DNA of 64,000 nucleotides, from assembly GCA_902632545.1 (NCBI GenBank), contig CACPCX010000002.1, forward strand, positions 1 through 64,000, given 5' to 3'. The notes below the pieces were generated by a model. The model had not been told where the DNA came from and searched no databases. It worked only from the letters and a program-made list of their open reading frames with translations. The DNA comes from an uncultured Pelagibacteraceae bacterium. Its GTDB lineage: Bacteria; Pseudomonadota; Alphaproteobacteria; Pelagibacterales; Pelagibacteraceae. Below are positions 51,630-60,965 of the stretch, piece by piece; the first letter of the stretch is position 1, and each line of letters begins with the position of its first letter. The position numbers and the translations under genes were made by a program.

Positions 51630-53934
51630 TTAGATTTTTTAATTTTTGTTTAATTTTATTAACACTCATTAAGATTCTCTCAGGAGTTGCTGGCGCATTA
51701 AGTTCGGGTGCAATTTGGTAATTTCCAATTGAAGCAATTGCATCTTTAATTGCATAAAAAACACTCATTGCTAGCATCAGTGGTGGTTCACCAGTGGTCT
51801 TGGCTTTATTAACAACGTTTTCTTTATTTATACCTTCTTTGTAAATCTCCACATTAAATTTTTTTGGGATATCGCTAACTGCTGGTATTTTGTATGTTGA
51901 TGGAGAAAATGTTGTAATTTGTCCATTTGATTTCCAATTGAGTTCCTCGATTGTCAACCAGCCTTGTCCTTGTACAAACCCACCTTCAATCTGACCTAAT
52001 TCAAGTGCTGGATTTATTGGTTTTCCAGCATCATGCAAAATATCAACTCTTTCTAATACATTTTCACCAGTTAGAGTGTCTATACTTACTTCTGAAACAG
52101 CTGCACCATAACAAAAATAGTAAAATGGCCTACCTCTAAATTTTTTTTTATCAAAATTAATTTTTGGTGTTGAATAAAAACCTGATGATGAAAGAGAAAT
52201 TCTATTTAAATATGCCTCTTGAATAATACTTTTAAATTCAAATTGCCTATTTCCAAATATTATATGTTGATCTTTATAAACTGCTTCCTGATTATAAATT
52301 TTATATTTTTTCTTTATAAATTTTTCTAAATTTAATTTAATTTTTGCTACTGCATTTAGCGCTGCTGCTCCATTTAAATCAGTGGTTGATGAGGCTGCAC
52401 TTGCTGATGTGTTTGGAACTTTAGATGTAGTGGTAGATGAAATATGAACTAAATCATAGGGCAATCCTAATGAATTTGCTACCAATTGAGCTATTTTCGT
52501 ATGTGTTCCTTGACCCATTTCTATACCTCCATGGTTCAAATATATACTTCCATCTGTATAAATATGGACAAGTGCTCCAGCTTGATTTAAGTGAATTGTT
52601 GTAAACGAAATACCAAATTTTAATGGTGTAATGGCAATGCCTCTCTTTTTAAATTTATTTACTTCATTAAATTTTTTTATATCAGAATATCTTTTCTTGT
52701 AATTTGATTTATTTTCTAAATTTTTGAATAATTCATTAATAACATTATCCTCGATAGTCATTCCATAATGAGTTACATTCTTTTTATCTTTTTGATAAAA
52801 ATTGTTCTTTCTTACTTCGAGGGGATCTTTTTTTAAATACCTTGAAATATTATCTACAACATTCTCTATTGCCATCATTCCTTGGTTTCCACCAAATCCC
52901 CTAAATGCAGTTGAGGTTGGAATATTTGTCTTACATAGATTGTTTACCACCTCAATATCTGAAATATAATATGCATTATCTATATGAAGCAAGGCTCGTT
53001 CATTTATTGCAGCTGATAAATCAGGCGACATTCCACAATTTGAGGATAAATTTATTTTTAATCCTTCTATAATTCCTTCATCATTAAAACCAACTTCATA
53101 CTCAGAAAAAAACTCATGTCTTTTGCCAGTTAAAATTATATCATCATCTCTATCTAATCTTAATTTCACAGGTTGTCCTGATTTATTAGCCAATAACGCA
53201 CAAATACAAGCTGTCATGAAATTTGTTTCTTTACCACCGAATCCACCTCCTATTCTTCTTACTTCAACATTAATTGAATTACTTTTTTGATTAAACATTT
53301 TTGCAATTAATTGTTGTGTCTCTGAGGGGTGTTGTGTTGAGCTGTAAACTAAAAAATTATCATCCTCTTTAGGAATTACAAAAGCTGCCTGACCTTCTAA
53401 ATAAAAATGTTCTTGACTTCCTGTTGTAAAGCTACCTTTTAAAATATTTTTAGATATTTTTATTTTCTTTGAAGCATTACCTCTTTTTATTTTTCTAGGC
53501 TTGAATAGAAACTGTTTTTTATTCAAAGCTTCTTTTATTGTAATTATAGGTTTTAAATCTTTATAGGTAACCTTGGCTTTTAAAACTGCTTTTCTAGCTA
53601 ATTCTGTTGTTTCAGCTGCAACTGCAAATAAGGGTTGACCATAAAACTCAACTTTTTTTGTTGGAAAAATAGGGTCTCCATCAAAAACAGGCCCAACATC
53701 ATTTCTACCAGGAATATCACTTTGTGTAACTACTGAAATAACACCTTTGCTATTTTTTACTTCGGTTAGATCAATTTTTTTAATTATAGCGTGTGCTTTT
53801 TTACTCAAACCAATTGCACCATAAATTGTATTTTTTGGTTCTACAATATCATCGGTATACTCAGCATATCCACTTACATGTTTGTAAGCACTATCGTGTG
53901 GTCTTATATCTCCAATAATATTATCTTTACTCAT
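51619..53934 (-). CDS. xdhB: Xanthine dehydrogenase, molybdopterin-binding subunit
   Basis: HDSAYKHVSGYAEYTDDI, GSQEHFYLEGQAA, RIGGGFGGKE, TTGEPPLMLAMSVFYAIKDAI. Confidence 0.96.
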   Translation of the reverse strand: MSKDNIIGDIRPHDSAYKHVSGYAEYTDDIVEPKNTIYGAIGLSKKAHAIIKKIDLTEVKNSKGVISVVTQSDIPGRNDVGPVFDGDPIFPTKKVEFYGQPLFAVAAETTELARKAVLKAKVTYKDLKPIITIKEALNKKQFLFKPRKIKRGNASKKIKISKNILKGSFTTGSQEHFYLEGQAAFVIPKEDDNFLVYSSTQHPSETQQLIAKMFNQKSNSINVEVRRIGGGFGGKETNFMTACICALLANKSGQPVKLRLDRDDDIILTGKRHEFFSEYEVGFNDEGIIEGLKINLSSNCGMSPDLSAAINERALLHIDNAYYISDIEVVNNLCKTNIPTSTAFRGFGGNQGMMAIENVVDNISRYLKKDPLEVRKNNFYQKDKKNVTHYGMTIEDNVINELFKNLENKSNYKKRYSDIKKFNEVNKFKKRGIAITPLKFGISFTTIHLNQAGALVHIYTDGSIYLNHGGIEMGQGTHTKIAQLVANSLGLPYDLVHISSTTTSKVPNTSASAASSTTDLNGAAALNAVAKIKLNLEKFIKKKYKIYNQEAVYKDQHIIFGNRQFEFKSIIQEAYLNRISLSSSGFYSTPKINFDKKKFRGRPFYYFCYGAAVSEVSIDTLTGENVLERVDILHDAGKPINPALELGQIEGGFVQGQGWLTIEELNWKSNGQITTFSPSTYKIPAVSDIPKKFNVEIYKEGINKENVVNKAKTTGEPPLMLAMSVFYAIKDAIASIGNYQIAPELNAPATPERILMSVNKIKQKLKNLNGR

Positions 53935-55371
53935 TCAATTAACTCTAGTTAACTTATTGGAATTTATTTCTATAAAACATTTCATTAACAAATTTTTAGC
54001 TATCTCTAACCTATATTCTTTACTTGCTCTCATATCTCCAATAGGACTTAAATCTTCCTCAAGATAATTTTTTGCATGGTCAAAAGTATTAATATTAAGA
54101 GGCATATTTTTAAGAACTTTTTCACATGCCTTGGCTCTTTTTGGCACTGCAGCCATACCTCCATATGCAATATATGCCTCTTTAATTTGATTATTATTAA
54201 TTTCAAAATTAAAAGAGCCACAAACAGAAGAAATATCATCATCAAATCTTTTTGAAATTTTAAAGGCTTTAAATATATTTTTTTTAAATAATGGGATTTT
54301 AATTGATCTTATAAATTCTGTTTTTTTTAGTTTAGTTTTCCTATAATCTAAAAAAAAATTATTTATTGGTATAACTTTTCTTTTATTAAAACTCTCAATT
54401 AAAATCTCAGCATTTAAAGACAATAAAATTGGTAATGAATCTCCAATTGGAGATGCTGTAGCAATATTACCTCCTATGGTACCTACATTTCTGATTTGAA
54501 CAGAACCATATCTTTTCAATACAGAATAAAAATCTGGATAATATTTCTTTATTTCATTTTCAAACTTAATTAAAGGAGTGGCTGCACCAATTTCTAAATA
54601 ATTTTTATTTACTTTAATAAAATCTAATTCTTTTATCTCTTTTAAATCTATTATAAACGGAATTTCTTTTCTTTCTTTTGTAACTGTTAAAGATAAATCT
54701 GTTCCACCTGCAAGAAAATTAAAATTAGAGTTATTTTTAATTATATTTTTTAATTCTTTGATATTTTTAGGAGAGAAGTAAACTTTATCATCTTTTTTAA
54801 TAAAAATATTATTTGGTTTGATGGTTTTTAATAATTTTATAGTTTTATTTTTATTTTTACTAAACTCATCTGTCTTATTTATCTTATTTAAACTTTTAGC
54901 AGCATCAATAATAGGTCTATAGCCAGTGCAACGACATAAATTTCCTGAAATAGAGTCTGTTATTAATTCGCTATTGTAGCTTTTATTATTCTTAAACATT
55001 GAAAACAAAGACATAACAAACCCTGGAGTACAAAATCCACATTGTGAACCGTGAAATTTCACCATTGCCTCTTGTACTGGATGAAGTTTCCCATCTTTAG
55101 AAACCAAATCCTCTACAATCAAAAGTTGTTTACCATTTAAAGATGGTACGAAAGAAATACAAGAATTAATTGAACTATATTTAACGTCATTGCTTACTAG
55201 CTCACCTAAAACAATGGTACATGCACCACAGCCACCTTCGGAGCATCCCTCCTTAGTTCCAGTTTTTTTTAATTCAGTCCTAATATAATTCAGAATTGTT
55301 TGATTAGGATCTGGGTTTTTAATTTCTAAAATTTTATCGTTCAAAAGGAACTTAACTGAATTTGATATCAC
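53935..55371 (-). CDS. xdhA: Xanthine dehydrogenase, [2Fe-2S]/FAD subunit
   Basis: EGCSEGGCGACTIVLGE, CGFCTPGFVMSL, GNLCRCTGYRPIIDA, FAD motif GGTDLSL and GTIGGNIATASPIGDSLP. Confidence 0.96.
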   Translation of the reverse strand: MISNSVKFLLNDKILEIKNPDPNQTILNYIRTELKKTGTKEGCSEGGCGACTIVLGELVSNDVKYSSINSCISFVPSLNGKQLLIVEDLVSKDGKLHPVQEAMVKFHGSQCGFCTPGFVMSLFSMFKNNKSYNSELITDSISGNLCRCTGYRPIIDAAKSLNKINKTDEFSKNKNKTIKLLKTIKPNNIFIKKDDKVYFSPKNIKELKNIIKNNSNFNFLAGGTDLSLTVTKERKEIPFIIDLKEIKELDFIKVNKNYLEIGAATPLIKFENEIKKYYPDFYSVLKRYGSVQIRNVGTIGGNIATASPIGDSLPILLSLNAEILIESFNKRKVIPINNFFLDYRKTKLKKTEFIRSIKIPLFKKNIFKAFKISKRFDDDISSVCGSFNFEINNNQIKEAYIAYGGMAAVPKRAKACEKVLKNMPLNINTFDHAKNYLEEDLSPIGDMRASKEYRLEIAKNLLMKCFIEINSNKLTRVN

Positions 55372-55722
55372 TTAACTGCCTCTATAAGTAGAATAGCTCC
55401 ATGGAGATACCAATAAAGGTACATGATAATGTTGTGAAGGATCTGAAATACCAAATCTAATAATTACATCATCCAAGAATGGTACATCACTTACTGATGA
55501 CGTATCTTTAAAATATTCACCAATGTAAAAAACTAATTCGTATTTACCCTTAACAAAAATATCTCCCTCTGCTAATGGAGAACTCGCTCTACCATCATCA
55601 TTGAGTTTTATTGAAGTTATTTTTTTTCTTTCTGAATTATTTAAATAAAACAACTCAACTAAGATACCTTTTCCAGGTTTACCTGAATATACATCTAAAA
55701 CATGAGTTGTGAGCTTTGTCAT
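55372..55722 (-). CDS. hiuH: 5-hydroxyisourate hydrolase
   Basis: LTTHVLDVYSGKPGKGILVEL, HYHVPLLVSPWSYSTYRGS (C-terminal YRGS hallmark). Confidence 0.96.
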   Translation of the reverse strand: MTKLTTHVLDVYSGKPGKGILVELFYLNNSERKKITSIKLNDDGRASSPLAEGDIFVKGKYELVFYIGEYFKDTSSVSDVPFLDDVIIRFGISDPSQHYHVPLLVSPWSYSTYRGS

Positions 55723-55736
55723 AAAATTATAGTATC

Positions 55737-55757
55737 ATTTAAATTTCAAACTTAAAT
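55737..55757. promoter_or_regulatory. Near-perfect 21-bp inverted repeat between divergent hiuH and uraD
   Basis: ATTTAAATTT-c-AAACTTAAAT, arms match at 9 of 10 positions, centred in a 48-bp divergent intergenic region. Confidence 0.4.
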
Positions 55758-55770
55758 TATTTAAAATTAT

Positions 55771-56268
55771 ATGAGAACAATAGATAACATTAACGATCTT
55801 AACAAGTCTGATTTTTTGTCAATATTTGGTAATGTTTTTGAAAAGACTGAATCTGTGGCTTTAGAGGCTTTTGAGTCTAAACCATTTAAAAATTTTGAAG
55901 ATATTGTGCTTAAAATGTTAAATATTTATGAAAATTATGAAAAAAATAAAATTTTAGAAATTTTAAACGCACATCCAGAACTTGCAGTAGCAAAAAAAAT
56001 GACTTCAGAATCTATATCGGAACAAGCTTCAGCAAAATTGAACCAATGTTCTGACGATGAATATGAGGAATTTAAAAAGCTAAATTTAGAATATAAAAAA
56101 AAGTTTAATTTTCCTTTTATAATTGCGGTAAAAGGTAAAGATAAAAATGAAATTTTGAATAATTTTAGACAAAGAATACAAAGTGATGTAGAAAGTGAAT
56201 TCTTTGAAGCAAAAAAACAAGTAAAAAAAATTGCAACCTTTCGTTTAAATGAAATAAATAAAAAATGA
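55771..56268 (+). CDS. uraD: 2-oxo-4-hydroxy-4-carboxy-5-ureidoimidazoline (OHCU) decarboxylase
   Basis: LNAHPELAVAKKMTSESISEQASAKLNQCSDDEYEEFKKLNLEYKKKFNFPFIIAVKGK. Confidence 0.95.
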   Translation: MRTIDNINDLNKSDFLSIFGNVFEKTESVALEAFESKPFKNFEDIVLKMLNIYENYEKNKILEILNAHPELAVAKKMTSESISEQASAKLNQCSDDEYEEFKKLNLEYKKKFNFPFIIAVKGKDKNEILNNFRQRIQSDVESEFFEAKKQVKKIATFRLNEINKK

Positions 56269-57251
56269 AAAAATTTATAAGTGCGAAAATGATTAATTTA
56301 GCAGATCCTAGGATTGGATCTAAAATTATATACAAGACTGATGATTTTTTTGCAGCTGCTCATAGAATATTAAAAATTGATCCTCCAGTTTTTAAAGATG
56401 GATTATTCGACAAACATGGAAAATGGATGGATGGATGGGAAACTAGAAGAAGAAGATTAAAAGGTTTCGATTATTTAATTTTAAAACTAGGAAAGCCTGG
56501 AAAGATATTTGATATAGATATTGATACAACTCACTTCAATGGAAACCAACCTACCCATGCTTCTGTAGAGGGTTGTTTCAGTAAGAATAAACCAAGCAAA
56601 AAAACAAAATGGCTTCAATTACTTGGAAAAAAAAGACTTGGGGCAAACAAAAACCATAGTTTTAAATCACAAAATAAATCAGTTTTTAATTATATAAAAT
56701 TGAACATTTTTCCAGATGGTGGAGTTGCAAGACTTAGACTTTATGGAAAAATTGAAATGGAAAAAAACATTTTGAAAAATAAAAATATTAACCTAACATC
56801 TGTCTTAACTGGTGCTTCAATTGTTGGTTGTAATAATGAACACTTTGGCAGAGCTGAAAATGTTATAGCTCCTGGTAAAGGAAAAAATATGGGAGATGGT
56901 TGGGAAACACGAAGAAGTAGAGGTAAAAACTTTGATTGGCTCATAATCAAATTTGGAAAACCAGGCTTAATTAAAAGATTGGAGATAGACACTCATCATT
57001 TTAAAGGGAATTACCCCGATACTTGCTCAATTCAAACTGCAAATATTTCAAAAGATCTATCTAATAAATCAATTGTCAATAATTCAAAGAATTGGAAAAT
57101 TATTGTAAATAAATCCAAACTATCTGCTCATAAAAAACATATTTTTAAAAAGTTCTTAATTAAAAGAAATAAGGAAAATTATCTTAGAATAAATATCTTT
57201 CCAGATGGAGGAATTTCAAGAATAAGAGCATTCGGAAATTTTGTAAAATGA
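56265..57251 (+). CDS. alc: Allantoicase
   Basis: Two homologous halves: DGWETRRRRLKGFDYLILKLGKPG...DTTHFNGNQP and DGWETRRSRGKNFDWLIIKFGKPG...DTHHFKGNYP. Confidence 0.96.
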   Translation: MKKFISAKMINLADPRIGSKIIYKTDDFFAAAHRILKIDPPVFKDGLFDKHGKWMDGWETRRRRLKGFDYLILKLGKPGKIFDIDIDTTHFNGNQPTHASVEGCFSKNKPSKKTKWLQLLGKKRLGANKNHSFKSQNKSVFNYIKLNIFPDGGVARLRLYGKIEMEKNILKNKNINLTSVLTGASIVGCNNEHFGRAENVIAPGKGKNMGDGWETRRSRGKNFDWLIIKFGKPGLIKRLEIDTHHFKGNYPDTCSIQTANISKDLSNKSIVNNSKNWKIIVNKSKLSAHKKHIFKKFLIKRNKENYLRINIFPDGGISRIRAFGNFVK

Positions 57252-57739
57252 ACGTAATAAAAGCAAAAAAAATAACTAAAAAAAATTTTTCTAAATTCGG
57301 TCAATTAATAGATACTTCTAAAAAAAATCCTATAAATATTAATGATGGGTATGCAAAACGATTTGATAATTTAATAAATATAAATACCTCTAAAAAAAAG
57401 GGAAAAGCAATCGTTAGTATTTTTAAAGCAAAAAAAAGAAAGTTTCCAATGAAGATTAATATGATGGAAAAACACCCTCTAGGAAGCCAAGCCTTTATAC
57501 CAATGGAGGATACTAAATTTTTAGTATTTGTAGCGCCAAGAGGAAATAAACCAGATATAAATAAAATCAAATCCTTTGTTGTCCCTAAACAAACTGGAGT
57601 TAATTACAATGCTGGTATTTGGCACTTTCCGCTTATTTCTATGAAAAATATGAATTTTCTTATTGTTGATAGAAAAGGAAAAGGAAACAATCTTGTTATT
57701 TATAAATTTAAAAAAGATAAAATTATTTTAAAAAAATGA
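57248..57739 (+). CDS. allA: Ureidoglycolate lyase
   Basis: MEKHPLGSQAFIPMEDTKFLVFVAP, GVNYNAGIWHFPLISMKNMNFLIVDRKGKGNNL. Confidence 0.93.
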   Translation: MNVIKAKKITKKNFSKFGQLIDTSKKNPININDGYAKRFDNLININTSKKKGKAIVSIFKAKKRKFPMKINMMEKHPLGSQAFIPMEDTKFLVFVAPRGNKPDINKIKSFVVPKQTGVNYNAGIWHFPLISMKNMNFLIVDRKGKGNNLVIYKFKKDKIILKK

Positions 57740-58635
57740 AAAAAAAATATCCAAGAGATTTAGTGGGATATGGCTCCAAAAAAGTTAATGTAAGGTGGCC
57801 TGGTAATGCTAAGTTAGCTTTGCAATTTGTGCTAAATTATGAGGAAGGGGCAGAGAATTGTACTCTTCATGGTGACAAAACTTCAGAAGTATTTTTATCA
57901 GAAATTATAGGAGCAAAACCAATTAAAGGGCGACACTTAAATATGGAATCGATTTATGAATATGGATCACGAAGAGGGTTTTGGAGAATTCATGATCTAT
58001 TTAATAAAAAAAAAATTCCACTAACTATTTTTGGAGTTGGTATGGCATTAGAAAGAAATAAAGAAGTTTGTTCAGCTATAAAAAAAGCAAATTATGAAGT
58101 TGCTAGTCATGGGTGGAGATGGATTGATTATCAAAATGTACCAAAGAAAAAAGAAAAGAATGATATGAAACTTGCAGTAAAATCTATAAAAAAGATTTTT
58201 GGTACCCAACCTGCTGGTTGGTACACTGGTAGGTGTAGTACAAATACTCTGGATTTAGTAATTGATAATGGTAATTTTTTATACTGTAGCGATACATACA
58301 GTGATGATCTCCCTTATTGGTTAAAAAAAGGTAATAAAAAACAACTCATGATTCCTTATACACTTGATAACAATGATATGAGATTTGCAACCAATCAAGG
58401 ATTTAATTCAGGTGAACAATTTTATAATTATTTAAAAGATAGTTTCGATGCTCTTTATGAGGAAGGAAAAACTTCGCCAAAGATGATGTCAGTTGGCTTG
58501 CATTGTAGATTAATTGGAAGGCCCGGTAGAATACAGTCCCTTAAAAAATTTATAAATTATATCATAAAATTTAAGGATATTTGGATTTGCAAAAGAGAAG
58601 ATATAGCTAAACATTGGATAAAAAATTATAGTTAA
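57736..58635 (+). CDS. puuE: PuuE-type (polysaccharide-deacetylase-like) allantoinase
   Basis: YPRDLVGYGSKKVNVRWPGNAKLALQFVLNYEEGAENC, ASHGWRWIDYQNV, MSVGLHCRLIGRPGR. Confidence 0.94.
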   Translation: MKKKYPRDLVGYGSKKVNVRWPGNAKLALQFVLNYEEGAENCTLHGDKTSEVFLSEIIGAKPIKGRHLNMESIYEYGSRRGFWRIHDLFNKKKIPLTIFGVGMALERNKEVCSAIKKANYEVASHGWRWIDYQNVPKKKEKNDMKLAVKSIKKIFGTQPAGWYTGRCSTNTLDLVIDNGNFLYCSDTYSDDLPYWLKKGNKKQLMIPYTLDNNDMRFATNQGFNSGEQFYNYLKDSFDALYEEGKTSPKMMSVGLHCRLIGRPGRIQSLKKFINYIIKFKDIWICKREDIAKHWIKNYS

Positions 58636-58639
58636 TTTA

Positions 58640-58960
58640 TTATTGTTCCGCTGCTATAGAAGTATAGTGAGCAACAGCTTCTATTTCGTCATTAGTTAGT
58701 ATGCCCTCCATTGCTGGCATTACCCCTATGCCATTTCTTACAGCCATTATAATTCTTTGTATATCGGGTCTGATTTCATTTAAATTTGGACCGACCATCG
58801 CGTTAGATCCAGCATCAGAGAGAGTATGACACGCAACACAATTTCCTGTACCCAAAAAAACTTCTTTTCCTATATTAAATAATTCATCTGCATTAACTTG
58901 ATTAATTGATGCAAATATTAAAAATAATGTACAAAATAAATTTAAAAATAATTTTTTCAT
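58640..58960 (-). CDS. Small periplasmic c-type cytochrome
   Basis: Signal peptide; GTGNCVACHTLSDAGSNAMVGPNLNEIRPDIQRIIMAVRNGIGVMPAMEG (CVACH plus candidate axial Met). Confidence 0.9.
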   Translation of the reverse strand: MKKLFLNLFCTLFLIFASINQVNADELFNIGKEVFLGTGNCVACHTLSDAGSNAMVGPNLNEIRPDIQRIIMAVRNGIGVMPAMEGILTNDEIEAVAHYTSIAAEQ

Positions 58961-59005
58961 TACAAATTTGGTATCATAAATTAAAAAATTAAAAAGAAGA
59001 ATTAA

Positions 59006-59335
59006 ATGGAAAATTTACACGAATTAGAAATTACAGAGAAAGCGATTTCTTGGATAAAATTTAATAAAAAAGTAGTTCTGGCAACAGTTATAAGTACTTG
59101 GGGATCATCCCCGTTCAGAACAGGAACAAAAATGATAATTAATGAGGAAGGCGATTTTTTAGGCTCGGTATCTGGGGGGTGTGTTGAGGCTAATGTAATT
59201 GAAGAAAGTATTGAATTATTGAAAAATAATTACCAATTCAAAAAACTAGAATTTAATGTTTCGGACGAAAATGCTTGGAACTTGGGTCTTGCATGCGGAG
59301 GAAACATATCAGTATACATTGAGAAAATTAATTAA
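59006..59335 (+). CDS. XdhC family protein, N-terminal XdhC/CoxI domain only
   Basis: VLATVISTWGSSPFRTGTKMIINEEGDFLGSVSGGCVEANVIEES; ends at 109 aa. Confidence 0.88.
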   Translation: MENLHELEITEKAISWIKFNKKVVLATVISTWGSSPFRTGTKMIINEEGDFLGSVSGGCVEANVIEESIELLKNNYQFKKLEFNVSDENAWNLGLACGGNISVYIEKIN

Positions 59336-60021
59336 TGAAAATAGAAATACTTCAAGAAATTGTCAAAAAAAAATCCTCAAAAAAACGATTTGCAGTTTTA
59401 AAAAATTTAACGAATGGTAAAAGTGAATTATTTGAAGTTGGTAGTCCACTAAGTGATGAATTAAATGTTCACAAAAAAGATATAGAAAATTATTATAATC
59501 TTCAAAAAAACGGTATAATAAATGAAACTAATATATTTATTGAAAATTATACAAAACCTATTGAAGTTATTATAGTAGGTGCAGTTCATATTGCTCAATA
59601 TTTAATTGATTTCTCAAAAAATCTTAATTTAATGATTACCATTATTGATCCCAGAGAATATTTTACAAAGAAACAAACATTTAAAAATGTTAAGATTATA
59701 AATGAATGGCCTGAAAAAATTCTAGAACAATTACAATCTAATAATAATAGTGCATTAATTACCCTAACCCATGATCCAAAAATAGATGATCCGGCATTAC
59801 AATTTGCGTTAAAAAATAAATTTTTTTATATTGGAGCACTAGGAAGTAAAAAAACTCATGAAAAAAGATGTCAAAGACTAAAAGATTCTGGTCACACCAA
59901 AGAACAAATTGATTCTATTCATGGACCAATAGGATTAAAACTTGGTGGAAAATCTGCTACAGAAATAGCTTTATCAATAATTGCTCAGTTAGTTTTAGAA
60001 ATTAATAAATTGAAAATTTAA
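59335..60021 (+). CDS. XdhC family protein, C-terminal Rossmann domain
   Basis: VIIVGAVHIAQYLIDFSK, LTHDPKIDDPALQFAL, IGALGSKKTHEKRCQRL, HGPIGLKLGGKSATEIALSIIAQLV. Confidence 0.88.
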   Translation: MKIEILQEIVKKKSSKKRFAVLKNLTNGKSELFEVGSPLSDELNVHKKDIENYYNLQKNGIINETNIFIENYTKPIEVIIVGAVHIAQYLIDFSKNLNLMITIIDPREYFTKKQTFKNVKIINEWPEKILEQLQSNNNSALITLTHDPKIDDPALQFALKNKFFYIGALGSKKTHEKRCQRLKDSGHTKEQIDSIHGPIGLKLGGKSATEIALSIIAQLVLEINKLKI

Positions 60022-60073
60022 CTTTTTTTAATTTGGTAATAAGTTATTTTTCATAGAAAATTTAAAAAAAAAT

Positions 60074-60964
60074 ATGAAAATATTTGATTGTTTTATGTAT
60101 TTTGATGAAGAGATTATTTTAGATCTTAGATTAAATATTCTTAATCCATACATCGATTATTTTATCATAGTTGAGAGTTCATATACTCATAAAGGAGACA
60201 AAAGAAATTTAAAATTTGATATAAATAAATTTGATAAGTTTAAAGAAAAAATTATTTATCTAACTTATGATGAAATACCAGGCGAAATCGAAGAAGTATT
60301 TGAAAACGACAGTGAGGATGAAAAATCAAGAAAATTTATATTAAATGCTGCTCACAGAGAAAATGGGCAAAGAAACTATATTTCTAAAGGTTTAAAAAAT
60401 GCTAAAGATGAAGATTTGATTTTAATATCAGATGTTGATGAAATTCCTAATTTACAAAGTTTAAACTTTAAAGAAATTAAGAGTGAAATCATCCTATTCA
60501 AACAAGATATGTTTTATTATAAGTTAAATTTAAAAATGCCAGACATGGTATGGTCTGGTACTAAAGGATGCAAAAAAAAGAATTTTAAAAACCCACAGTG
60601 GCTAAGAAATATTAAAGATAAAAAATATCCTATTTACAGATTAGATACCCTTTTTTCAGAAAAAAAATATATCAATTTAAAATTTATAGATAACGGTGGC
60701 TGGCATTTTTCTAATATAAAAACACCAGAAGAAATTGAGCATAAACTAAAATCATATCTTCATCATAGAGAGTTTGATGTTAATCCAATATCACTAGATG
60801 AAATAAAAAATATAATAAAAAATAAACAAGCAATTTATGATTTAAAAGTTGACAAAAAAGTGAACAAAATAGGAAATGGAAGTGACTTAGAAGAGTATCC
60901 GTTATCAAAATTACCTCCTTACTTGCAAAAGAATAAAGAAAAATATAATTTGTGGTTAGATTGA
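60074..60964 (+). CDS. Glycosyltransferase family 17-like protein
   Basis: MKIFDCFMYFDEEIILDLRLNILNPYIDYFIIVESSYTHKGDKR; LISDVDEIPN; GGWHFSNI. Confidence 0.85.
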   Translation: MKIFDCFMYFDEEIILDLRLNILNPYIDYFIIVESSYTHKGDKRNLKFDINKFDKFKEKIIYLTYDEIPGEIEEVFENDSEDEKSRKFILNAAHRENGQRNYISKGLKNAKDEDLILISDVDEIPNLQSLNFKEIKSEIILFKQDMFYYKLNLKMPDMVWSGTKGCKKKNFKNPQWLRNIKDKKYPIYRLDTLFSEKKYINLKFIDNGGWHFSNIKTPEEIEHKLKSYLHHREFDVNPISLDEIKNIIKNKQAIYDLKVDKKVNKIGNGSDLEEYPLSKLPPYLQKNKEKYNLWLD

Positions 60965-60965
60965 A

